Shown in pieces: positions 17,161 through 24,364 of a stretch of DNA of 45,723 bases (position 1 is its first letter; each line of letters opens with the position of its first letter). The stretch is from assembly GCA_900548145.1 (NCBI GenBank), contig URJB01000014.1, forward strand, positions 1-45,723, given 5' to 3'. Source of the stretch: an uncultured Eubacteriales bacterium. Lineage in GTDB: Bacteria; Bacillota; Clostridia; Christensenellales; Aristaeellaceae. Both the position numbers and the translations under genes were made by a program. The notes under the pieces were generated by a model. That model made no database searches and was not told the origin of the DNA. It was given only the letters and a program-made list of their open reading frames with translations.

Positions 17161-17862
17161 ATGAAAAAGCACATGGTTCTCTCCACGAATAAGCATCCCA
17201 CCAAACTGGGAAAAGCGCTGCATGGAATCAGTTGGATGATGCTGATGATGTGGATAATGGTTGGGGCTATTTTGCTGGTATCGGAATTTTCCTTCCGATC
17301 GATCCTGTTGTGGTTGATATGCTGTGCAGCCGGGGTGCTTCAACTGATAGGGATTCAGGGGCTAATTTCCCGTTACGAGAGAAAACAGAAGACTCCTTCG
17401 GAGCGAGCGTCTGTGCAGCAACAAACGGGGAAACGCGAGACGGCCTCCACTTTCGCCGAGAACGATGGCTTTGAGGTGGCAGGGGTAAAATATACATCCT
17501 TTGACGATCTGCGCCATGCAGAAATCCCATGGGAGGACAAGGAAACACGGTTGTTTTCTGATAGCTATGGGCGGCTTGTTCTTTACGACACAGAACTTTA
17601 TCCCTGCTTTGATTCATATGACGCGATTTTTGAGAAGCGCAAGTATCATCTTTTTTATATTTTAACAAACAACAGTCAGGCCGGGCAGGGCCAGTGGGCG
17701 TGTGTGCGCTTTCCCGATGAAAAAACAGGGGCGCAAGTGCTGTTTCAGAACTTGCCGTTTGAGGAAATCAAAGTCCGCGTTGCAGAACGAAGGGTATCGC
17801 TTTTCGAACAGATGGAGCAAATGCAAGCGGAGCGGGGGAAACATTCCCTTTCCGAAGGATGA
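17161..17862 (+). CDS. Hypothetical two-TM membrane protein
   Basis: A 233-residue protein that I do not recognise. Two hydrophobic helices at about 22-41 and 47-69 are followed by a basic stretch (RYERKQ), a polar Ser/Gln-rich linker (75-98), and a soluble domain of about 130 residues with alternating beta-like patterns (GVKYTSFDDLRHAEIPWED, YGRLVLYDTELYPCFDSYDAIFEKRKYHLF). The tail is charged and may be helical. The domain most likely lies in the cytoplasm. The ATG follows TGAGGTGGCAGA, a weak site. It has its own promoter and terminator, so it is monocistronic. Confidence 0.7.
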   Translation: MKKHMVLSTNKHPTKLGKALHGISWMMLMMWIMVGAILLVSEFSFRSILLWLICCAAGVLQLIGIQGLISRYERKQKTPSERASVQQQTGKRETASTFAENDGFEVAGVKYTSFDDLRHAEIPWEDKETRLFSDSYGRLVLYDTELYPCFDSYDAIFEKRKYHLFYILTNNSQAGQGQWACVRFPDEKTGAQVLFQNLPFEEIKVRVAERRVSLFEQMEQMQAERGKHSLSEG

Positions 17863-17894
17863 ATACAGAAAATAACAAACGATATGATATAAAG

Positions 17895-17937
17895 AAAATC
17901 CGAACCTTTCTTATTGAAAAAAGGTTCGGATTTTGTC
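17895..17937. terminator. Terminator hairpin between the hypothetical gene and the NUDIX gene
   Basis: A 14-bp stem (AAAATCCGAACCTT / AAGGTTCGGATTTT) has A and T flanks and can serve both converging genes. Confidence 0.8.
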
Positions 17938-18001
17938 ATGCTTGGTGGGGCATTCCCGCCCCGAACCCTGCTATGAACGAATACGACAAACTGGAAGTTG
18001 T

Positions 18002-18454
18002 CTATTTCAATACATCTACCCATCTATTGTTTTCTTTATAGAAAAAATACTCGCTTAAATTTTCGTTAAAAAAAACTTCCAACATCTTTTCCATTCCATC
18101 CGCTAAATCAGCCTTTTTCATATCTTCTATTTCTGTCCAGTAAACTTCCCCCTCAGCAGATGCAGACAAGTTCCCCTCAAATTTGTTGGTTTTATAAAAT
18201 AAAACCATATATCTTGAACCGTCATCGTTTGACCAATCTTTTATTCCACATAGTATAGGCGAAGAAATTCTTAATCCCGTTTCCTCAAACACTTCACGAG
18301 TTACAGCATCCGTAAAGGATTCTCCTTTTTCCACATGCCCTCCCGGAAATGTAACGCCGCGATAATCATCATCTATTTTTTCTTGTACTAAAACCTTATT
18401 ACCATCGTATACCATACACATATTCGTTATTGTTACGATTTCTGTCCTACCCAT
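18002..18454 (-). CDS. NUDIX hydrolase (8-oxo-dGTP diphosphatase-like), AT-rich
   Basis: A 150-residue NUDIX enzyme. The Nudix box GX5EX7REUXEEXGU is complete at residues 38-61 (GGHVEKGESFTDAVTREVFEETGL region). The family hydrolyses nucleoside diphosphates linked to another group; sequence suggests a MutT-like sanitising role but not a defined substrate. The CAT at 18452-18454 was chosen because GGAGG lies 7 bases upstream; the longer frame to 18508 has no site and includes the promoter region, where an extended -10 (TGGTATACT, complement of 18490-18498) is visible. GC content by eye is well below that of neighbours (about 33% in one 60-base line against nearly 60% elsewhere), which suggests transfer. 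Confidence 0.85.
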   Translation of the reverse strand: MGRTEIVTITNMCMVYDGNKVLVQEKIDDDYRGVTFPGGHVEKGESFTDAVTREVFEETGLRISSPILCGIKDWSNDDGSRYMVLFYKTNKFEGNLSASAEGEVYWTEIEDMKKADLADGMEKMLEVFFNENLSEYFFYKENNRWVDVLK

Positions 18455-18499
18455 GCTACAACCTCCACAAATCTCATTTTGTTGAGCCGAGTATACCAT

Positions 18500-18757
18500 A
18501 CTTTCCAATGAAAGAACACATTATATAGGAGGTCTTGATCGTTTTGCTGCTTACGAGCATACACACTCCGCAGAGATTTGAAAGGGGCCATGCTCCTTGG
18601 CACAAAGTCTGGTGCGTTTTACCTTGCCATCCGATGCGCAGCGATTGACCCGAAACGCCCCAAATAGCGCGGAAGGCATATTACCGGCCTAGTGATACCA
18701 TGTCTTTGTTCGTTCCTGTTTACCGTTCCGAATAGTCCTTTCGCAGAAATTCCGATC
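18500..18757. other. Spacer between the NUDIX gene and tRNA-Leu, no gene recognised
   Basis: No frame here has both a ribosome site and a recognisable product. A short open stretch on the plus strand (about 18590-18670) ends in a stop and could be a coding remnant, but it matches nothing I know. Confidence 0.4.
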
Positions 18758-18801
18758 AAAAAAACGTACCCGAACCTTTTTCGGAAAGAATCAGGTTCGG
18801 A
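18758..18801 (-). terminator. Terminator of tRNA-Leu
   Basis: On the minus strand CCGAACCT pairs with AGGTTCGG, followed four bases later by seven T (complement of 18758-18764). It lies 12 bases after the tRNA-Leu 3' end. Confidence 0.75.
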
Positions 18802-18812
18802 TATGAACTATA

Positions 18813-18897
18813 TGGTGGGGATAGCGGGACTCGAACCCGCAAGTCCGAAGACGGGGGATTTTAAGTCCCCTGTGTCTGCCAATTTCACCATATCCCC
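18813..18897 (-). tRNA. tRNA-Leu (anticodon TAA)
   Basis: An 85-base cloverleaf including an encoded CCA. The acceptor arms GGGGATA / TATCCCC pair fully, the anticodon loop reads CTTAAAA (TAA), the T arm has GGTTCGAGTCC, and the long variable arm is typical of leucine tRNAs. Confidence 0.97.
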
Positions 18898-18907
18898 GGG
18901 AGAAATG

Positions 18908-18943
18908 AAGAAAACGGTGTTTCTTGCGAAACACCGTTTTCTT
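18908..18943 (-). terminator. Terminator hairpin between tRNA-Lys and tRNA-Leu
   Basis: A perfect 16-bp stem (AAGAAAACGGTGTTTC / GAAACACCGTTTTCTT) with loop TTGC directly abuts the tRNA-Lys 3' end, so it probably ends or processes that transcript before tRNA-Leu. Confidence 0.75.
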
Positions 18944-19019
18944 TGGTACACCATCAGGGACTCGAACCCTGGACACCCTGATTAAGAGTCAGGTGCTCTA
19001 CCAACTGAGCTAATGGTGC
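18944..19019 (-). tRNA. tRNA-Lys (anticodon CTT)
   Basis: A 76-base cloverleaf with encoded CCA. The acceptor GCACCAT pairs with ATGGTGT (one G-T at the end), the D arm is GCTCAGTTGGTAGAGC, the anticodon loop contains CTT, and the T arm GGTTCGAGTCC is standard. A near-perfect promoter lies just upstream. Confidence 0.97.
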
Positions 19020-19045
19020 TCGCTGCGCTTCAGGCAACGATGATT

Positions 19046-19073
19046 ATTATACTCAGTTTCGAAAAATTGTCAA
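19046..19073 (-). promoter_or_regulatory. Strong consensus promoter of the tRNA genes
   Basis: On the minus strand TTGACA (complement of 19068-19073), 16 bases, then TATAAT (complement of 19046-19051): both hexamers are perfect. It lies about 27 bases before tRNA-Lys. Confidence 0.8.
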
Positions 19074-19169
19074 CGGCTTTTTTCAAATTTTTTGAATTTT
19101 TTTGAGAAACGTGGTTGAAAGACGAAAAAACCTTGTTTTTCGGCCTTTTGAGCCGCACTAAAATGTGCG

Positions 19170-19198
19170 TTGCATTCCCAGTGGAGAGACCTTATAAT
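19170..19198 (+). promoter_or_regulatory. Predicted promoter of the SDR gene
   Basis: TTGCAT (19170-19175), 17 bases, TATAAT (19193-19198). It is the same hexamer pair and spacing as the promoter at 2143-2171. Confidence 0.65.
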
Positions 19199-19250
19199 GG
19201 AATCAGCACTTTTTCCCTTTTGGGGATGAAATGGACAGGAGGAAACCTTC

Positions 19251-20270
19251 GTGAGAAAAGCGTTGTTTATTGGCGGCACGGGAACGATCTCCAATGCGAT
19301 CAGCAAGCGCTGCCTGGAAAAAGGCTGGGAGCTTTATTTGCTGAACCGGGGAAATCATCCGCTGCCGGCGGGGGCCAAATCCCTTTGTGTGGATGTGAAC
19401 GACGAAGAAAAGGTGCGCCAGCTGCTGGGTGATCTCCATTTTGACGTCGTGGCGGACTTCATCATTTTTAACGTGGAACAGCTGGAGCGGGACATTCGCC
19501 TTTTCAGCGGTCGAACCGATCAGTATATTTTCATTTCGTCCGCGTCAGCGTATCAGAAGCCGGCGGTGAATCCGTTGATCACGGAGTCTACTCCGCTGTG
19601 CAACCCTTATTGGGAGTATAGCCGCAATAAGGCCGCCTGCGAAGACCGGCTGATGCGGGAGTATCGGGAAAACGGCTTCCCCTTCACCGTGGTGCGCCCC
19701 AGCCATACCTACAGCGAACGCAAGGTGCCGGTGCCGCTGCATGGCAATTTCGGTTCCTTTCAGGTGGTGGAGCGGATTCGTCAGGGCAAAAAAGTCATCG
19801 TGCCCGGCGACGGCACCTCGCTGTGGACGCTGACCCACAGCAATGACTTTGCCAAGGGCTTCTGCGGCCTGATGGGCAATCCTCACGCCATTGGCAACGC
19901 CTACCACATTACCTCCGACGAGCGGATGACGTGGGATCAAATCGTGCGCATCACGGCGCAGGCGCTGGGCGTGGAGGCCCGCATTGTCCATATCCCGACG
20001 GATGTGCTGGGTAAGCTGAACCCGGAATGGGTCGGCTCCATGGCGGGGGACAAGTCCAACTCCGTGTGGTTTGATAATACGAAGATCAGACGGGACGCGC
20101 CGGAATTTGTCTGCACCACCCGTTTTGCTGATGGCGTGCGGGAAGCGCTGCATACGATCTATGCCGATGCCAGCCTGCAAAAGTTGGACCCTGCCTTCGA
20201 CGACTGGTGCGACCGCGTGATCGCTCAATATGAGGCCGCCGTGGAAACACTGCCTGTCTTTGAGGAATAA
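19251..20270 (+). CDS. NAD-dependent epimerase/dehydratase family (extended SDR) oxidoreductase
   Basis: A 339-residue extended short-chain dehydrogenase. The nucleotide-binding GGTGTIS is at residues 8-14, SSASAY near 97-101, the YSRNK catalytic Tyr123/Lys127 pair, and VVRPSHTYSE after it. The middle part (VPGDGTSLWTLTHSNDFAKGF) resembles sugar-nucleotide or ribonucleoprotein-like epimerase relatives. The exact reaction is unknown. The start is GTG at 19251, fixed by AGGAGG at 19237-19242 with 8 bases spacing. It has its own promoter and a strong terminator, so it stands alone. Confidence 0.85.
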   Translation: MRKALFIGGTGTISNAISKRCLEKGWELYLLNRGNHPLPAGAKSLCVDVNDEEKVRQLLGDLHFDVVADFIIFNVEQLERDIRLFSGRTDQYIFISSASAYQKPAVNPLITESTPLCNPYWEYSRNKAACEDRLMREYRENGFPFTVVRPSHTYSERKVPVPLHGNFGSFQVVERIRQGKKVIVPGDGTSLWTLTHSNDFAKGFCGLMGNPHAIGNAYHITSDERMTWDQIVRITAQALGVEARIVHIPTDVLGKLNPEWVGSMAGDKSNSVWFDNTKIRRDAPEFVCTTRFADGVREALHTIYADASLQKLDPAFDDWCDRVIAQYEAAVETLPVFEE

Positions 20271-20290
20271 TAGGTTTTGTTTCCCAAATG

Positions 20291-20330
20291 AAAACGCCAG
20301 CTCCGAGAGTTTTTTCGGAGCTGGCGTTTT
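20291..20330. terminator. Bidirectional terminator between the SDR gene and the MazG-like gene
   Basis: A perfect 16-bp stem (AAAACGCCAGCTCCGA / TCGGAGCTGGCGTTTT) with an 8-base loop lies between converging genes. Confidence 0.92.
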
Positions 20331-20376
20331 ATGATACTGCCCTGCTGGGCTCGAGAGAGAAATTTCCAAAACGGAT

Positions 20377-20703
20377 TTACCAGCGTGTCATATTCTTTTC
20401 AAACTTGGCTATATAGGCCTCTTTCAGTTCTTGCTCGCTAATTCCATAGCATAAAAGGACGTCGTTGTAATACATGAGCACATCCGCCATTTCCTCAACG
20501 AGATGCTGCCGTAAATCTAGATCCTCAACAGCTTTTTGGTCTCCGTTTTTCTTAATGATGTCAATCACTTCTCCTACTTCACCGAGCAGCCATAACAATT
20601 TGTGCTTGCCTGCTTCGGGGCAGATCGTTTCCCACTTGTCTTTATATTTTTCCTGCAGGGTCCGCTGCATCATGAGCATATCTTTGATTGTAAAATCGCT
20701 CAT
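20377..20703 (-). CDS. MazG-like nucleotide pyrophosphohydrolase
   Basis: A 108-residue all-alpha protein with the MazG/dUTPase-superfamily metal motifs: EVGE at 42-45 and EEMAD at 70-74 (ExxE ... ExxD). Such proteins hydrolyse NTPs or dNTPs to the monophosphate and often act in nucleotide-pool cleaning. The CAT at 20701-20703 was chosen because GGGAG lies 9 bases upstream and the family begins there; the longer frame upstream runs into the neighbouring gene. It follows the membrane protein gene by 56 bases and is probably co-transcribed with it. Confidence 0.8.
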   Translation of the reverse strand: MSDFTIKDMLMMQRTLQEKYKDKWETICPEAGKHKLLWLLGEVGEVIDIIKKNGDQKAVEDLDLRQHLVEEMADVLMYYNDVLLCYGISEQELKEAYIAKFEKNMTRW

Positions 20704-20759
20704 CTTTTTTTCTCCCAATCTCGATTGACCCCAATAGATTCTTTGGCCGTTCGGCTTTT

Positions 20760-21254
20760 TCAAAAGCAGAGCTTGCCGATCAGCACCACGATACCGGCCG
20801 CCGCCAGCGCGACGATCAGGTACATCACCGTGGCCAGACTCCGCTTCATGAGGATGGTCTTCCACGGCTTGACATAGGGGACGCCGTCCATGCCCTTAAT
20901 GCGCCAGATTTTGCTGTGGCCTACCCAAAGCCGGTCGATGACGAGTGCGTCAAACCAGTTCACGACCACCAGAAAAAGCGCTGCCTGAAGATAGGCCGTT
21001 TTGAAATCCGTAACGCGGTTCCAGAAGGAGATCATCAGGATCGGGGCGGCGAAGATGATGATGCAGAAGGAAATCATAAAGCGCTTGCCGCTTTTCATGA
21101 CGGCGGCTTTGTCCGCAATTCCGCGGCGGTGCGCTTCCTCAATATATTCCTTTGGATAAAAGTACAGGCAGTGAAGCCCGCTGTCCCTTACGGCACATTT
21201 CACCAGCAGAATATACAGAAGACAGTATAATACGAGTTGAAGCAGGAATAACAT
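20760..21254 (-). CDS. Hypothetical multi-pass membrane protein
   Basis: A 164-residue protein with about four hydrophobic segments: residues 1-20, 59-78, 87-104 and 139-160. The loop between the first two is charged (YPKEYIEEAHRRGIADKAA) and the third segment is followed by DRLWVGHSKIWRIKGMDGVPY. I do not recognise the family. AAGGAGG lies 9 bases before the ATG. A promoter with an extended -10 precedes it; the MazG-like gene follows in the same direction. Confidence 0.75.
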   Translation of the reverse strand: MLFLLQLVLYCLLYILLVKCAVRDSGLHCLYFYPKEYIEEAHRRGIADKAAVMKSGKRFMISFCIIIFAAPILMISFWNRVTDFKTAYLQAALFLVVVNWFDALVIDRLWVGHSKIWRIKGMDGVPYVKPWKTILMKRSLATVMYLIVALAAAGIVVLIGKLCF

Positions 21255-21307
21255 TTGACCATCCCTCCTTATAAATTGCGGTAAGTCTCCTTTAACCGCA
21301 TCGCCTG

Positions 21308-21337
21308 ATTATACCATGGACGGCTGCAGGGCTTCAA
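21308..21337 (-). promoter_or_regulatory. Predicted promoter of the membrane protein and mazG-like genes
   Basis: On the minus strand TTGAAG (complement of 21332-21337), 18 bases, and TATAAT (complement of 21308-21313) preceded by TGG, an extended -10. The leader contains the dyad GCGGT ... ACCGC about 15 bases before the ribosome site. Confidence 0.5.
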
Positions 21338-21417
21338 TGCCAAATGGCTGCTGATCTGGAGCGTCCATGTTCCTATCATCCGGCCAAAGCGCCCTCTGTA
21401 CAGCGGGGGCGCGGTTG

Positions 21418-21426
21418 TGGTATAAT
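21418..21426 (+). promoter_or_regulatory. Extended -10 promoter of the ppk operon
   Basis: TGG followed by TATAAT (21421-21426) is an extended -10 about 46 bases before the start codon. There is no good -35 at 16-18 bases. Confidence 0.45.
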
Positions 21427-21471
21427 CTTAAATTGCTAACGTATGCAAAAGAGCAATGGGAGGCCGAATGC

Positions 21472-23580
21472 ATGGGAAAGGCACAAACGTCAGCATTTCA
21501 AAACCGGGAGCTGAGCTGGCTCCAGTTTAACCGGCGCGTCCAGGCGGAGGCGGATCAGCCGAAGAATCCGCTGCTGGAAAGGGCTAAATTCCTCGCAATC
21601 GTCACCTCCAATCTGGATGAGTTCATGCAGGTGCGCTATCCAAAAGTTTTTCGGGCTGCAAAAGGGAAAAAAGCAGAAAAAAAACAACTGGGCGGATTGA
21701 CCTCCAAAGAACTGTACCAGAAGGTCAATAAAGAGATCCTGAGCCAGAATAACCAGCAGTATCTGCTTTTTGACGGCATCAGCAGCGAACTGTACCTGCA
21801 TGGCATTCGCCTGTACCCGGTGTTTTCGCTGAGCCATACCCAGTCCGACCGGGAAAAGGAGCTATTTCACGACTCCATTCTGCCCTTTTTGAAGGAGCTG
21901 CCGCAGGATGCGGCGGTCAGCCAGAAGCAGCTGCATCTGTGCGTCAAGCTGACCCGCAGCCGGGGCCGCAGGAGCCGCTTCGCGCTGGTGGCGCTGCCCG
22001 CGTCGCTGCCGCGTATCTACGACCTTTCCGAAACGAGGGACGATCAATGTCTGATCGGCCTGGAGGACGTGGTTCGCCACCATGTCAACGCTCTGTTCCC
22101 CCGGGAATCGGTGGAGCATTGCGGCGTGTTCCGCATCCTGCGCAACCAGAATTTCGAGCTGCCGGAGTGTACGCCGGAGGGCATGGAAGGCGCCGTGCGG
22201 GAAATGTTGGGGATGCGCCGCAGTGGTCAGGTGATGCGGCTGGAAGCGGAAGAACGCATGAGCGAAGAAATGCTGACCTGGCTGATGAAGCGGCTGGATG
22301 TTCAGCGGGAGCAGCGCTACCGTGTCACGGGCCCGCTGGATCTGAATAAGCTGATGATGGCCGTGTACGGCATGGTCAAGCGGCCGGAGCTGAAATACAC
22401 GCCCGTCCCGCCCAAGGCGGTGCCGGAGCTGATGGGCGACGATATTTTCGACCGCATCGAGGAAAAGGACTACCTGCTGTTCCATCCGTACCACAGCTTT
22501 GACCCGGTGGTGCATCTGGTGGAGCGGGCGGCGGAGGAGCCCTCCGTGCGCACCATTCAGCAGACCCTGTACCGGGTGTCCGGCAACAGTCCCATCGTGG
22601 CGGCGCTGGCCCATGCCGCCGAGAACGGCAAGCAGGTCTACGTGCTGTTTGAAAGTCAGGCGCGGTTTGATGAGGAAAACAACCTGTTCTGGGGCGAACG
22701 GCTTCGCCGGGCGGGGTGCCGGGTCAGTTTCGGCTTTCCGGGGCTCAAGTGCCACAGCAAGATCACGCTGATCGAGCGGGAGACGGACGCGGGCTGGAAG
22801 CGCACGCTCCATCTGGGCACGGGCAATTATCACGACTCCACCGCCAAGCTCTATACCGATTTCGGCCTGTTGACGGCGGACGAGGCCCTTTGCCGGGACG
22901 GCGCGGCTTTCTTCGAAATGCTTCGGGGCAGCGAAAACGCCTGCGCTGAAATGGAAGAATTAATTCATGCCCCGGAGAACCTGCAGACCACTATTCTGCA
23001 GCTGATCGACCGGGAGCGGGAAAACGCCGAAGCGGGCATTCACGCTTCGATCATCGCCAAGATGAACTCCCTGTGCGATGTGCCTGTGATGGAAGCTCTG
23101 TGCGACGCGGGCCGGGCGGGTGTAGAAATTCACCTGATCGTCCGAGGTATCTGTTCCCTGCTGCCGGGCAAGAAACATGGAAGCGAGAATGTGCACGTCC
23201 ACTCCATCGTGGGCCGGCATCTGGAACACGCCCGGGCCTTCGTCTTCGAAAATGGCGGCGACCGGGAGGTGTACCTATCCTCGGCGGACTGGATGCCCCG
23301 CAACCTGTACCGCCGGGTGGAGCTGATGTTCCCCGTGAAGGACGAACGCTGCCGCCGGGCCGTGGAAAATGTGCTGCGGCTGCAGCTGATGGATAATGAA
23401 AAGTGCCGCGTCCGGCTGCCGGGCGGCGCGTATGTGCTGCCGGAACTGAATGGCGCGGAGGAGATCAACGCGCAGGAAATCATGCTTCGGGATATCGACG
23501 GCGTGTTTGACGGCACGGCGCTGACGAAAGTCCGGGCAGAAGCGCCTGCGGAGACGGCAGAGGGGCAGGAGGAAGAATGA
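21472..23580 (+). CDS. ppk1: Polyphosphate kinase 1
   Basis: A 702-residue PPK1, the usual length. It makes inorganic polyphosphate from ATP reversibly. The N-terminal domain begins FQNRELSWLQFNRRV, as in the family. The HPYHSFDPVVHLVERA block is present in the core, KCHSKITLIERE (His428) precedes the autophosphorylated His447 in LHLGTGNYHDSTAKLYTDF, and the C-terminal half is a phospholipase D-like fold (VYLSSADWMPRNLYRRVELMFPV). The ATG at 21472 was chosen from GGGAGG 8 bases upstream; the frame is open further but includes the promoter. Its stop overlaps the cysE start (ATGA), so the two are coupled. Confidence 0.95.
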   Translation: MGKAQTSAFQNRELSWLQFNRRVQAEADQPKNPLLERAKFLAIVTSNLDEFMQVRYPKVFRAAKGKKAEKKQLGGLTSKELYQKVNKEILSQNNQQYLLFDGISSELYLHGIRLYPVFSLSHTQSDREKELFHDSILPFLKELPQDAAVSQKQLHLCVKLTRSRGRRSRFALVALPASLPRIYDLSETRDDQCLIGLEDVVRHHVNALFPRESVEHCGVFRILRNQNFELPECTPEGMEGAVREMLGMRRSGQVMRLEAEERMSEEMLTWLMKRLDVQREQRYRVTGPLDLNKLMMAVYGMVKRPELKYTPVPPKAVPELMGDDIFDRIEEKDYLLFHPYHSFDPVVHLVERAAEEPSVRTIQQTLYRVSGNSPIVAALAHAAENGKQVYVLFESQARFDEENNLFWGERLRRAGCRVSFGFPGLKCHSKITLIERETDAGWKRTLHLGTGNYHDSTAKLYTDFGLLTADEALCRDGAAFFEMLRGSENACAEMEELIHAPENLQTTILQLIDRERENAEAGIHASIIAKMNSLCDVPVMEALCDAGRAGVEIHLIVRGICSLLPGKKHGSENVHVHSIVGRHLEHARAFVFENGGDREVYLSSADWMPRNLYRRVELMFPVKDERCRRAVENVLRLQLMDNEKCRVRLPGGAYVLPELNGAEEINAQEIMLRDIDGVFDGTALTKVRAEAPAETAEGQEEE

Positions 23581-24359
23581 TCGGCTGGAAAGAAATGATC
23601 CGGGAGGACGAGGAAGCGATCCTGCACCGGGACCCGGCGGCCAAATCGCTGCTGGAGGTGCGGCTGTGTTATCCCGGACTGAAGGCGCTGAAGGCCCACA
23701 GACGGGCCAATGCGCTGTATCGCAAGGGTCACGTGCTGCTGGCCCGTATCTTAAGCCAGCGCGCCCGGCACAAGACCGGCATTGAAATTCACCCCGGCGC
23801 GGAGATCGGGCGCAGGGTGTTCATCGACCATGGCGACGGCGTGGTCATCGGCGAAACCACCATCATCGGCAACGATGTGACCATTTATCAGGGCGTTACG
23901 TTGGGCGGCACGGGTAAGGACATCGGCAAGCGCCATCCCACCATCGGCAGCAACGTGACCATCGGCGCGGGCGCGAAGGTGCTGGGGCCCATCACCATCG
24001 GCAACAACGTGAAGATCGGCGCGGGTTCCATCGTGCTCAAAGATGTGCCGGACAACTGCACCGTGGTGGGTAACCCCGGCCGCGTGGTGGTGAAGAAAAC
24101 GCCTCGTCCCGCCGACGGTGTGGACTTGGATCAGGTCAACCTGCCCGACCCCATGCTGGACCGCATGGAGGCACTGGTGAAACGGCTGACCGCACTGGAG
24201 GCCTGTCTGCGCAAGCATGCCGACAAGCTGGACTGCCGGGAGTGCTTCGAAAACGAAGTCGAGTCCCGGGAGGGACGATGTACGGGCTGCACCCTGCAAA
24301 GCTGTACCGGTTCTGACACCGAAACAAGTTCCGAAAATTCCGAAGGGAAAAAGGAGTAA
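23577..24359 (+). CDS. cysE: Serine O-acetyltransferase with Cys-rich C-terminal extension
   Basis: A 260-residue CysE. It acetylates L-serine with acetyl-CoA in the first step of cysteine synthesis. The left-handed beta-helix (hexapeptide repeats, about 68-165) holds the catalytic Asp84-His85 and His120 in the KRHPTIG segment. After the helix a linker leads to a tail of about 50 residues with Cys210, 220, 223, 235, 238 and 243 and an acidic Ser-rich end. This tail is unlike the short CysK-binding end of textbook CysE and may bind a metal or be redox-sensitive. It overlaps ppk1 by 4 bases; cysS starts 5 bases later. Confidence 0.9.
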   Translation: MIGWKEMIREDEEAILHRDPAAKSLLEVRLCYPGLKALKAHRRANALYRKGHVLLARILSQRARHKTGIEIHPGAEIGRRVFIDHGDGVVIGETTIIGNDVTIYQGVTLGGTGKDIGKRHPTIGSNVTIGAGAKVLGPITIGNNVKIGAGSIVLKDVPDNCTVVGNPGRVVVKKTPRPADGVDLDQVNLPDPMLDRMEALVKRLTALEACLRKHADKLDCRECFENEVESREGRCTGCTLQSCTGSDTETSSENSEGKKE

Positions 24360-24364
24360 CGAAT

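Noticed and set aside
18590..18670. Remnant of a coding sequence, possibly from a mobile element
   Set aside because: The open stretch is under 40 codons, has no start with a ribosome site, and matches no transposase that I recognise.
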